DNA of 14,013 nucleotides, taken from assembly GCA_002391425.1 (NCBI GenBank), contig DGEZ01000001.1, positions 1-14,013 on the forward strand. The letters run 5' to 3'. This DNA is from Micrococcales bacterium UBA3913 (GTDB lineage: Bacteria > Actinomycetota > Actinomycetes > Actinomycetales > Microbacteriaceae). Positions 7,126 through 14,013 of the stretch are shown in pieces. The notes below the pieces were generated by a model. The model saw only the letters and a program-made list of their open reading frames with translations. It did not search any database and was not told the DNA's origin. The position numbers and the translations under genes are program-made. Each line of letters starts with the position of its first letter. Position 1 is the stretch's first letter.

Positions 7126-7131
7126 GTGGTG

Positions 7132-8829
7132 TTAGCCCTCCTGTGACCCGTATCCCAGGGATGCGGACTTCTGGACCTGCATGAGGAACTCGACATTCGA
7201 CTGCGTCTCCTTGAGACGCCCGAGCACGACCTCGATGGCCTGCTGTTGCTCCAGTCCGGCGAGCGCCCGGCGCAGCTTCCAGACGATCTTCATCTCGTCG
7301 GCGCCCATGAGCAGCTCCTCGCGGCGCGTACCCGAGGCGTTGATGTCGACGGCCGGGAAAATGCGCTTGTCGGCGAGCTGGCGCGACAGGCGCAGCTCCA
7401 TATTGCCGGTGCCCTTGAATTCCTCGAAGATGACCTCGTCCATCTTGGAGCCCGTCTCCACGAGAGCGGTGGCCAGGATGGTCAGCGAGCCGCCATTCTC
7501 GATGTTGCGCGCCGCCCCGAAAAACTTCTTGGGCGGGTACAGGGCGGAGGCGTCCACACCACCGGACAGGATACGTCCGGATGCCGGCGAGGCGAGGTTG
7601 TAGGCGCGACCCAGGCGGGTGATGGAGTCGAGCAGTACGACCACGTCGTGCCCCAGCTCCACGAGGCGCTTGGCACGCTCGATGGCAAGCTCGGCCACCG
7701 TGGTATGGTCGTCAGCGGGACGGTCGAAGGTCGAAGCGATGACCTCTCCCTTGACGGAGCGTTCCATATCGGTGACTTCCTCGGGGCGCTCGTCTACGAG
7801 CACGACCATGAGGTGCACCTCGGGATTGTTGTGTGCGATCGCGTTGGCGATCTGCTGCAGGATGATCGTCTTGCCCGCTTTCGGGGGTGCCACGATCAGA
7901 CCGCGCTGGCCTTTGCCGATGGGCGAGACCAGGTCGATAATGCGCGCCGAGATTTTGTTCGGCTCAGTCTCGAGGCGGAACCGCTCGTTCGGGTACAACG
8001 GGGTGAGCTTGCCGAACTCGACCCGGTTCTTCGCTTCCTCAACGGTCTGGCCGTTCACGGAGTCGATTTTCACGAGCGCGTTGAACTTCTGCCGTCCGTT
8101 GTTCTCTCCCTCAACGGGCTGCCGAATCGCGCCGACGATCGCATCGCCCTTGCGCAGACCGTACTTCTTGACCTGTCCGAGGGACACGTAGACGTCACTG
8201 GAACCAGGCAGGTATCCGCTGGTGCGCACGAACGCGTAATTGTCCAGCACGTCGAGGATTCCGGCGATCGGGATGAGGATGTCGTTCTCACTGATCTCGG
8301 GCTCGACGTCGTCGCGCTGTCCGCGACGCTTGCGGTTGCGGTCCCGGTACCGGTCGTTCCGGTTCCGGTTCCGGTTGCCCTGGCGGTGGGACTCGCTCTG
8401 GCCGCCATGTCCGTTGTCGGAGCCGGATGCGTGCTCTGCGCCGGTATCCGCGGCGGGAGCTTTCTGCTCGGACTGCTGGGATTCCGGTGCGGCTGCTGGG
8501 GCAGCCTCCGCGGCGGCCGCCGCCGTGGCTTCCGCAGGCTGCTCCGTGGCTGCCGGCTTGCGGCGCCGAGTGGTCTTCTTCGGTGCCGCCGCCTCGTCAC
8601 CGGGTGCGCTGGCGGACTCGGCCGGGCTGTCCTGTTCGGCCGCAGCCACGGTCGCGCTCGTGGCGCGACGTGGCGCCCGGCGGGTGGTCTTCTTCGCAGG
8701 CTCGGCGGCGGTTTCCGCAGCCACCACCTTGTCTAGGCTTTCTGCCAGCTTCTGGAGTTCCGCAGACTTGCGGGACGTCTCATCGCTGGAAGTGTCCACG
8801 GTTGTCTCGTGGGTATTCGCGTCTGTCAC
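7132..8829 (-). CDS. rho: Transcription termination factor Rho
   Basis: Rho is a hexameric RNA helicase that ends transcription. From the GTG at 8829-8827 it has 565 aa. Residues about 39-173 are disordered: Ala/Pro/Glu-rich with KKTTRR blocks, then an Arg/Asn-rich stretch (NRNRNRNDRYRDRNR). The cold-shock primary RNA site follows (about 178-238, YAFVRTSGYLPG). The ATPase core has Walker A PPKAGKT (315-321), DERPEEVTDM (346-355), Walker B VVVLLDSITRL (396-406), the Q-loop LSGGVDASALYPPK (421-434) and the R-loop RIFPAVDINASGTRREELL (489-507). The usual N-terminal helical Rho_N domain is not recognisable. The start was chosen for the GGAAAGGA about 11 nt upstream; an in-frame GTG at 8883-8881 would add 18 residues with no family support. 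prfA follows after 6 nt. Confidence 0.96.
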   Translation of the reverse strand: MTDANTHETTVDTSSDETSRKSAELQKLAESLDKVVAAETAAEPAKKTTRRAPRRATSATVAAAEQDSPAESASAPGDEAAAPKKTTRRRKPAATEQPAEATAAAAAEAAPAAAPESQQSEQKAPAADTGAEHASGSDNGHGGQSESHRQGNRNRNRNDRYRDRNRKRRGQRDDVEPEISENDILIPIAGILDVLDNYAFVRTSGYLPGSSDVYVSLGQVKKYGLRKGDAIVGAIRQPVEGENNGRQKFNALVKIDSVNGQTVEEAKNRVEFGKLTPLYPNERFRLETEPNKISARIIDLVSPIGKGQRGLIVAPPKAGKTIILQQIANAIAHNNPEVHLMVVLVDERPEEVTDMERSVKGEVIASTFDRPADDHTTVAELAIERAKRLVELGHDVVVLLDSITRLGRAYNLASPASGRILSGGVDASALYPPKKFFGAARNIENGGSLTILATALVETGSKMDEVIFEEFKGTGNMELRLSRQLADKRIFPAVDINASGTRREELLMGADEMKIVWKLRRALAGLEQQQAIEVVLGRLKETQSNVEFLMQVQKSASLGYGSQEG

Positions 8830-8981
8830 GACGGTAATGTTCCTTTCCCCACTGCTGAGGTGGAGAGCTTCATGACTATGCACGACTGCGCTTGCAGCGC
8901 TGTCCTGCTCTCTTGATTCGTATCGTCTTTCTGATCATTCCCTACTGCGGCACATGCCATGAATGGGGATGCTTCTCAGTG
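8830..8981 (-). promoter_or_regulatory. rho leader region
   Basis: This stretch lies between the terminator after thrB and the rho start and must hold the rho promoter if rho is separately transcribed, but I see no confident -35/-10 pair. A small perfect hairpin (GCGCT and AGCGC around GCA, 8888-8900) lies in it, and GGAAAGGA ahead of the GTG serves as the ribosome-binding site. An attenuating leader is known for E. coli rho; whether this leader does the same is unknown. Confidence 0.3.
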
Positions 8982-9000
8982 AAAAACCAACACGGTCGGT
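8982..9000 (-). terminator. Probable intrinsic terminator after thrB
   Basis: On the transcribed strand ACCGAC and GTTGGT form a 6-bp stem (one G-U pair) around a 3-nt loop, and the stem runs directly into TTTTT, about 23 nt after the thrB stop. A second dyad (TCGCT and AGCGA around a 4-nt loop, near 9008-9021) lies just before it. The T-run is rare in this GC-rich window, which supports the call; the stem is modest. Confidence 0.55.
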
Positions 9001-9022
9001 CTGAAACTCGCTATCGAGCGAC

Positions 9023-9937
9023 CTAACGGGTCTCTACTGTAGCACCTTTGTGATCTATTGCGAGCATCAGCCGCTCCCACCGTGTCGACGGGTGCTGTTG
9101 CGCCACCGCCGCAACGCGCGCCCGCTCCTGCTCGCTCGTGCACAGCACGAGCACACTCGGACCCGCCCCGGAGATCACCGCGGCGTGCCCCGCGTCACGC
9201 AACTGGGCGACTAGGGCCGCGCTCGGTCGCATCACCGGCTCACGGTACGGCTGGTGCAGCACATCCTCCGTAGCGTCCAGGAGCATCCCCGGGCTGCGGG
9301 TGAGCGCCTCCACGAGCAACGCCACCCGGGACAGGTTGTGTACCACATCAGCGCGTGGGAACACGTCCGGCACCAGGCGTCTGGCCTCACGCGTGGACGA
9401 GGTGTAGTCGGGTACCAGCACCAGGGGCAGGATGTCCGGGTGCACGGGCACCCGCACAGTGTGCGGGGTGTCCGAGTTCACCCAGGAGATCGTCAGTCCC
9501 CCGACCAGGGCTGGTGCGACATTGTCGGGATGCCCTTCCTGGAGGTGGGCAAGGCGGAACGCCTCCTGATCGGAGATCTCCACGTCTCCGCGCAACAGCT
9601 CGCGTGCGGCCAGCACGCCCGAGACGATGGCCGATGCCGACGAGCCCAGACCCCGTGAGTGCGGGATGACGTTGTGGCAGCGCAGCACCAGGGCCGGGCG
9701 CTGTCGTGCGTACTCGTCGTACACCCGCTGGATGGCGCGCACCACGAGGTTCGCCTCATCCGTGGGCACCACCCCGGCGCCGACCCCGGTGACATCCACA
9801 CGGGTGTGGGCATCCGGGGAGAGCTCGACCTCGACCTCGTCGTAATACTCCACAGCCAGTCCCAGCGTGTCGAAGCCAGGGCCAAGGTTCGCGCTCGTGG
9901 CAGGCACCCGCACGAGCACTCGCGGGCGTGCGCTCAT
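9023..9937 (-). CDS. thrB: Homoserine kinase
   Basis: ThrB (304 aa) phosphorylates L-homoserine with ATP to O-phosphohomoserine, the substrate of threonine synthase. It is a GHMP kinase. Motif 1 is RVPATSANLGPGFDTLGLA (10-28), the ATP-binding motif 2 is PHSRGLGSSASAIVSGVLAA (92-111) and motif 3 is HAAVISGAGPSVLVLC (251-266). EGHPDNVAPALVGG (134-147) is a further family block. The ATG at 9937-9935 overlaps the thrC stop by 4 nt (ATGA), which indicates coupling. The same frame is open well upstream to about 10594, but that part lies inside thrC and shows no family similarity, so I exclude it. It is the last gene of the amino-acid block, followed by a probable terminator. Confidence 0.97.
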   Translation of the reverse strand: MSARPRVLVRVPATSANLGPGFDTLGLAVEYYDEVEVELSPDAHTRVDVTGVGAGVVPTDEANLVVRAIQRVYDEYARQRPALVLRCHNVIPHSRGLGSSASAIVSGVLAARELLRGDVEISDQEAFRLAHLQEGHPDNVAPALVGGLTISWVNSDTPHTVRVPVHPDILPLVLVPDYTSSTREARRLVPDVFPRADVVHNLSRVALLVEALTRSPGMLLDATEDVLHQPYREPVMRPSAALVAQLRDAGHAAVISGAGPSVLVLCTSEQERARVAAVAQQHPSTRWERLMLAIDHKGATVETR

Positions 9938-11004
9938 GCCAGGTCCAGTGCTGCCGCAATCTCGTCCACGTCGGAGGACATCTCCGTCGGGCGCGTCTCC
10001 ACCCCGTCGAGGCCATGGAGCGCCCACTGCGGGTCTTTCAGGCCGTGACCGGTGACGGTGAGCACGATGGTCGCACCGGCGGGAACCTGACCGGCCGCGT
10101 GACGCTCCAGCAGACCCGCGACGCTGATCGCGCTGGCGGGCTCCACGAAGATGCCAACCTCGGCTGAGAGGATGCGGTGCGCCTCCAGGATGTGTTCGTC
10201 GTCGATCGCACCGATGTAGCCGCCGGTTGCGTCGCGCGCCTCCAGGGCGAACTGCCACGAGGCTGGGTTCCCGATGCGGATGGCCGTCGCGACCGTCTCC
10301 GGGTTCTCCACGGCGTGACCGAGCACGATGGGGGCGGCACCGGCGGCCTGGAAGCCCCACATGACCGGGACACGGGAGATCTCCCCGGCTTCGAGGGCCT
10401 CCCGATACCCCTTGTAGTAGGCGGTGATGTTCCCCGCATTCCCGACTGGGAGGATGTGGATGTCCGGGGCGCGGCCGAGAACGTCGATCACCTCGAAGGA
10501 CGCTGTCTTCTGCCCCTCGATGCGGTCGGGGTTCACCGAGTTGACCAGGTGCACCGGGAAGCGCTCGGAAAGCTCCCGAGCAACTGTGAGGCACACATCG
10601 AAATTGCCGTCGATCTGCAGAATCTTCGCGTTGTGGGCCACCGCCTGGCTGAGTTTACCCATCGTGATCTTGCCGTCGGGGACGAGAACGGCCGCCGTGA
10701 TCCCCGCCGCCGTCGCGTACGCTGCGGCCGAGGCCGAGGTGTTTCCCGTCGACGCACAGATCACGGCCTTCGCGCCGCGTTCCACAGCCTTCGAAATGGC
10801 GACCGTCATGCCGCGGTCCTTGAACGATCCGGTCGGGTTCATTCCCTCGAATTTCACGAAGACGTCTGCACCGACTCTCCGCGACAGAGCGGGGGCGGGG
10901 ATGAGCGGCGTGCCCCCCTCTCCCAAGGTAATAACCGGCGTATCGGCGGTCACCGGAAGCCTGTCGGCGTATTCGCGGATAACGCCGCGCCACTGCTTAG
11001 CCAT
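9934..11004 (-). CDS. thrC: Threonine synthase
   Basis: ThrC (356 aa) converts O-phosphohomoserine to L-threonine and phosphate with pyridoxal phosphate. The PLP lysine is Lys62 in NPTGSFKDRGM (56-66). STGNTSASAAAY (85-96) binds the substrate and cofactor, and the glycine-rich PVGNAGN (186-192) holds the PLP phosphate. TVTGHGLKDP near the C-terminus is also typical. The short form without the long N-terminal extension is the common actinobacterial type. The ATG at 11004-11002 has GAGGG about 8 nt upstream, at the end of hom; a TTG five codons earlier is possible but less well supported. Only 4 nt separate it from the hom stop, and it overlaps thrB by 4 nt. The three genes make the pathway from aspartate semialdehyde to threonine. 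Confidence 0.97.
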   Translation of the reverse strand: MAKQWRGVIREYADRLPVTADTPVITLGEGGTPLIPAPALSRRVGADVFVKFEGMNPTGSFKDRGMTVAISKAVERGAKAVICASTGNTSASAAAYATAAGITAAVLVPDGKITMGKLSQAVAHNAKILQIDGNFDVCLTVARELSERFPVHLVNSVNPDRIEGQKTASFEVIDVLGRAPDIHILPVGNAGNITAYYKGYREALEAGEISRVPVMWGFQAAGAAPIVLGHAVENPETVATAIRIGNPASWQFALEARDATGGYIGAIDDEHILEAHRILSAEVGIFVEPASAISVAGLLERHAAGQVPAGATIVLTVTGHGLKDPQWALHGLDGVETRPTEMSSDVDEIAAALDLA

Positions 11005-11008
11005 GATG

Positions 11009-12313
11009 TCAACCCTCAACTCTCAACACGGAGACGACCTCGGAGACCACATCGGAGTTTTTCAGCAGCTCGACGGTCTGTTCCAGACTGCCCTCCGTGG
11101 CCGGGTGCGTCACGACAATCAGCGTAGCGCCCGAAGCGCCCTCGACTGCCTGCTCCTGGGACATTCTCGCCACAGAGACATCCTGCGCGGCGAACACCTC
11201 GGCGATCTTCGCCAACACGCCGGGCCGGTCGGCGACCCGCATGGTGATCTGGAAACGCGCGGTGATCCGCTCGATGGGAGCGATCGGCAGGTGCGCCTCG
11301 AAGGTGATGAACTGCGGGGGCGCACCAGTGAGGATTCGCTTGGCGGCCAGCACGATGTCGCTGAGCACCGTCGAACTCGTTGCCGCTCCCCCCGCGCCCG
11401 CGCCGTAGAACATGAGGTCCCCGGCAGCCTGAGCCTCCACGAACACCGCATTCTTCGCCCCGCGCACCGCCGCCAGCGGGTGGCTCCGCGGGATCAGCGC
11501 CGGGTAGACCCGCACGTTCACGGACTCGTCCTCCCCCTCGACGAGGCGCTCGGCGATGCCGAGCAGCTTGATGACGTATCCTGCCGCCTGGGCGGCCTGC
11601 ATCTGCTCCAGGGTCACCGCCCCGATGCCCTCCCGGTAGACCGACTCCACGGGAACGTGGGTGTGGAAGGCGAGCCCAGCCAGAATCGTGATCTTGGAGG
11701 CCGCATCGTAACCGTCCACGTCCGCCGAGGGGTCCGCTTCCAGGTATCCGAGCTCGCGCGCCTCGGTGAGGGCCTGCTCCATCGTGATGCCGCGGGTGTC
11801 GATCTGGTCCAGGATGTAGTTCGTGCTGCCGTTGATGATCCCGAGGACGCGATTCACCTTGTCGCCGACGAGGGAGTCCTGCAGCGGACGGACGATGGGG
11901 ATGGCCGCAGCGACCGCCGCCTCGTAGTACGTCTCTGCTCCTCCGCGGCGCCCGGTGGCGAAAATCTCGGTCTGGTATTCGGACAACAGCGCCTTGTTCC
12001 CGGTGATGACGTCCTTGCCCGCGGACAGGGCGCGCTCAATGAGTTCGCGCGCCGGGTGGATCCCGCCGATGAGCTCGACGACGACATCCGCGCCATCCAC
12101 CACCGATTGCGCATCGGTGGTGAGCAAGGCCGTGGGGATGGCAGGGTCCCGGGGTGCATCCAGGGAGCGCACCGCGACGGCGCTGATCGTGTAGTGGCCG
12201 CCGATGCGCTGCTCCAGCTCGTCCTGACGCTCCAGCAGCTGACGAATCACCTGTGTTCCGACAGTTCCCGCTCCCAGCACCCCGATACGCAGAGTGCGAT
12301 CCTGACCTGTCAC
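11009..12313 (-). CDS. hom: Homoserine dehydrogenase with C-terminal ACT domain
   Basis: Hom reduces L-aspartate 4-semialdehyde to L-homoserine with NAD(P)H, the entry into threonine and methionine synthesis. From the GTG at 12313-12311 it has 434 aa. The Rossmann motif is IGVLGAGTVG (10-19). GNKALL (105-110) carries Lys107. YLEADPSADVDGYDAASK (190-207) holds Glu192, Asp203 and Lys207, the equivalents of yeast Glu208, Asp219 and Lys223. GIINGSTNYIL (158-168) is also conserved. A C-terminal ACT domain (about 352-434, beginning ARFQITMRVADRPGVLAKI) suggests threonine feedback, as known for corynebacterial Hom. The start was chosen because AAAGGAGG stands 4 nt before it. An ATG at 12349-12347 overlapping the lysA stop (ATGA) would add 12 residues. 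There is no fused aspartate kinase. Confidence 0.96.
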   Translation of the reverse strand: MTGQDRTLRIGVLGAGTVGTQVIRQLLERQDELEQRIGGHYTISAVAVRSLDAPRDPAIPTALLTTDAQSVVDGADVVVELIGGIHPARELIERALSAGKDVITGNKALLSEYQTEIFATGRRGGAETYYEAAVAAAIPIVRPLQDSLVGDKVNRVLGIINGSTNYILDQIDTRGITMEQALTEARELGYLEADPSADVDGYDAASKITILAGLAFHTHVPVESVYREGIGAVTLEQMQAAQAAGYVIKLLGIAERLVEGEDESVNVRVYPALIPRSHPLAAVRGAKNAVFVEAQAAGDLMFYGAGAGGAATSSTVLSDIVLAAKRILTGAPPQFITFEAHLPIAPIERITARFQITMRVADRPGVLAKIAEVFAAQDVSVARMSQEQAVEGASGATLIVVTHPATEGSLEQTVELLKNSDVVSEVVSVLRVEG

Positions 12314-12345
12314 CGTGCCTCCTTTATATTCCGCCTCTGGAATAC

Positions 12346-13761
12346 TCATGCCTGTGCCGGACCGTGCACACCCGCATCGCGGGCAACAAGGTCGTCGAGC
12401 GTCTCCGCCCGGATGAGCACCGAACTCTGACCGTGGGCGACCGCCACAACCGCAGGGCGGGACACCATGTTGTAGTTGGAGCTCAACGCGAACGTGTACG
12501 CCCCCGTAGCCGCCACCGCCAGAATATCGCCGCGTCGGACATCCTCAGGCAGGTAGCAGTCGTGCACGACGATATCGCCGGTCTCGCAGTGTTTGCCCAC
12601 GACCCTGCACAGCACCGGCGGCGCATCGCTTGTCCGCGACGCGAGCACTGCGCTGTACTGGGCCTGGTACAGCTCCGGGCGGGGGTTATCGCTCATCCCG
12701 CCATCGACAGCGACATACCGGCGACGCGTGACACCGGTTTCGTCGACGGGAACGTCCTTGATTGCGCCCACCTCGTAGAGGGTGATGCCCGCACGACCCA
12801 CGATGAAGCGTCCCGGTTCCAGGGAAACGCTCGGCACCGGGATACCGTGTGCCCGGGATGCGCGAGCGAGTGCATCCGCGAAGCCGGTCATAATCGTCTC
12901 AATCGGGGTGGGATCGTCCTCCGGCGTGTAGGAAATCCCGAAGCCGCCCCCGAGGTTCAGCAGGGGAAGCCCCCGGCTTGGGGAGATCTCCGCGAGTACC
13001 CCGCACAGCACGTCGATGGCGTCGGAGAAGCCCGCCGTATCGAAGATCTGCGAGCCGATGTGGCTGTGTAGACCAACGAACTCAAGCGTCCCTGCCTCTT
13101 CCGCGGCGCGCAACCGCTGTACGGCACTCGGCAGGTCCGTTTCCGGGACCCCGAATTTCTGGTCGAAACCGGCCGTGCGCAGGAACTCGTGCGTGTGCGC
13201 TGAGACCCCGGTGACCACGCGCAGCAGAACGCGCTGACGCACCCGGTGGCGGGCCGCCACCGCGGCGACACGGTCCACTTCCTCGGCACTGTCGATGATG
13301 ACCAGGCCGACACCGCTGGATATCGCGGCATCCAGTTCCGCGTCGCTCTTGTTGTTGCCGTGCAGCTCGAGGCGCTCCCCCGGGATACCCGCTGCCAGGG
13401 CAAGCCCGAGTTCCCCGCCGGTGGACACGTCCACGTTGAGTCCCTCGGCGACCAACCACCGCAACAGCTCAGCGGTGAGCAGGGCTTTGCTCGCGTAGTT
13501 GATCTGCGTACGCACCCCAAGCGGGGCGAAGGCGTCCGACAACGCATCCCGGATGCGGCGCGCCTGGGCCACGACCGTGCCCTTGTCAAGCACCCACAGC
13601 GGGCTGCCGTGCTGCTCGAGCAGGCTCGCGACCGTGACGCCATCGACCGCTACGTCGCCATCGGGTTCGCGCGCCATCGAATCGGGCCACAGTGCCGGGT
13701 CCAGAGCGTTCACATCCGTCGGCCTGGTCAGCCACGCGGGGGCAGGAGGTGTGTCCAACAT
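12346..13761 (-). CDS. lysA: Diaminopimelate decarboxylase
   Basis: LysA (471 aa) decarboxylates meso-diaminopimelate to L-lysine, the last step of lysine synthesis, with PLP. It is a fold-III (alanine racemase-like barrel) decarboxylase. The PLP lysine is Lys92 in NYASKALL (88-95). HSHIGSQ (232-238) and NLGGGFGISY (269-278) hold PLP, and SLEPGRFIVG (313-322) follows. Across the dimer, CETGD (392-396, Cys392) and GAYTFALSSNYN (420-431, Tyr422) complete the active site. The N-terminal 30 or so residues (AWLTRPTDVNALDPALWP) are typical of actinobacterial LysA. The ATG at 13761-13759 lies 52 nt after the argS stop with a modest purine-rich site upstream. The stop overlaps the longer hom start by 4 nt, or lies 32 nt before the start I prefer. 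Confidence 0.97.
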   Translation of the reverse strand: MLDTPPAPAWLTRPTDVNALDPALWPDSMAREPDGDVAVDGVTVASLLEQHGSPLWVLDKGTVVAQARRIRDALSDAFAPLGVRTQINYASKALLTAELLRWLVAEGLNVDVSTGGELGLALAAGIPGERLELHGNNKSDAELDAAISSGVGLVIIDSAEEVDRVAAVAARHRVRQRVLLRVVTGVSAHTHEFLRTAGFDQKFGVPETDLPSAVQRLRAAEEAGTLEFVGLHSHIGSQIFDTAGFSDAIDVLCGVLAEISPSRGLPLLNLGGGFGISYTPEDDPTPIETIMTGFADALARASRAHGIPVPSVSLEPGRFIVGRAGITLYEVGAIKDVPVDETGVTRRRYVAVDGGMSDNPRPELYQAQYSAVLASRTSDAPPVLCRVVGKHCETGDIVVHDCYLPEDVRRGDILAVAATGAYTFALSSNYNMVSRPAVVAVAHGQSSVLIRAETLDDLVARDAGVHGPAQA

Positions 13762-13813
13762 GCTCTCTAGTCTCCCACAGCGCTCGGGCGGGGGACCGCG
13801 CCTCCCGGTTCAG

Positions 13814-14013
13814 TCACATCCGCTCGGGCGCGGACACACCGAGCAGGCTCAACCCGTTGCGCAGTACCTGCCCGGTGGCGTCATTGAGCCACAGCCGGGT
13901 GCGATGCACGTCCTCGACAGGGCCGTTCGACAGCGGGATGACCCGGCAGGTGTCGTACCACCGGTGGAAGTCTCCGGCCAGCTGCTCCAGATAGCGTGCC
14001 ACCCGGTGCGGTT
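13814..14013 (-). CDS. argS: Arginyl-tRNA synthetase, C-terminal fragment
   Basis: This is the last 66 codons of ArgS, which attaches arginine to tRNA-Arg; the rest lies beyond the right edge. The visible part is the end of the anticodon-binding DALR domain: ARYLEQLAGDFHRWYDTCRV, then a helix (RTRLWLNDATGQVLRNGLSL) and the very characteristic end LGVSAPERM. The catalytic HIGH and KMSK motifs are outside the window. argS directly upstream of lysA is the usual actinobacterial arrangement. The stop at 13816-13814 leaves 52 nt to lysA. That gap is GC-rich with a short GCGG/CCGC dyad but no T-run, so I see no terminator and argS and lysA may be co-transcribed. Confidence 0.94.
   Translation of the reverse strand, partial: PHRVARYLEQLAGDFHRWYDTCRVIPLSNGPVEDVHRTRLWLNDATGQVLRNGLSLLGVSAPERM

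Noticed and set aside
7246..8736. Plus-strand open frame of 496 codons antisense to rho
   Set aside because: The composition mirrors the rho codons and there is no family motif; rho is certain on the other strand.
9938..10594. N-terminal extension of thrB in the same frame
   Set aside because: It is inside thrC, has no GHMP similarity, and the ATG in the ATGA overlap gives a standard-length homoserine kinase.
10424..12430. Plus-strand open frame of 668 codons antisense to thrC and hom
   Set aside because: It lies opposite two well-identified genes, crosses their junction, is rich in Arg, His, Asp and Gln without domains, and is the expected by-product of high GC content at third codon positions.
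13762..13813. Lysine riboswitch or attenuator before lysA
   Set aside because: The gap is only 52 nt, far too short for an L-box, and no leader peptide or terminator is seen.
1..14013. Mobile element, CRISPR array, defence or biosynthetic system
   Set aside because: All the gene space is conserved housekeeping genes in the standard actinobacterial order; no transposase, integrase, repeat-spacer pattern or unknown gene group is present.

Overview
This window is a stretch of conserved chromosome from a high-GC actinobacterium. Every protein gene I can support lies on the minus strand, so transcription runs from position 14013 toward position 1. The order argS-lysA-hom-thrC-thrB-rho-prfA-prmC-tsaC-wecA-atpI-atpB-E-F-H-A is the classical actinobacterial arrangement; Mycobacterium tuberculosis has the same order with rpmE added between rho and prfA. 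Subunits b and delta of ATP synthase are separate genes, whereas mycobacteria carry a b-delta fusion, so this is not a mycobacterium. A member of the Micrococcales is my best guess, but the genus cannot be fixed from sequence reading alone.

In transcription order there are four blocks. (1) 14013 to about 8980: the end of argS, then lysA, hom, thrC and thrB. These make lysine (last step) and threonine (homoserine dehydrogenase, threonine synthase, homoserine kinase). hom-thrC-thrB are packed tightly and the block ends at a probable intrinsic terminator. (2) 8829 to 5142: rho, prfA and prmC, with 6-nt and 1-nt gaps. They act in transcription termination, translation termination and release-factor methylation. 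(3) 4959 to 2754: tsaC (tRNA t6A synthesis), wecA (polyprenyl-phosphate sugar-phosphate transferase for envelope glycans) and an AtpI-like membrane protein, joined by 1-nt and 4-nt overlaps. A 182-nt gap with a dyad and a -10-like hexamer precedes tsaC. (4) 2600 to 1: atpB, atpE, atpF, atpH and the start of atpA, encoding the Fo part, the peripheral stalk and the start of F1 of a proton-type ATP synthase.

The non-coding stretches are short. The largest are 8830-9022 (193 nt, terminator plus rho leader), 4960-5141 (182 nt) and 2601-2753 (153 nt). No gap exceeds 300 nt. I found no RNA genes, mobile elements, CRISPR arrays or phage genes, and no candidate for an undescribed multigene system. The points worth a second look are smaller: absence of rpmE from its usual place, a Rho protein with no recognisable N-terminal helical domain and a disordered Arg/Asn-rich region instead, a perfect hairpin just before the subunit c ribosome-binding site, a palindrome over a -10-like box before tsaC, and a tandem hexamer inside rho.
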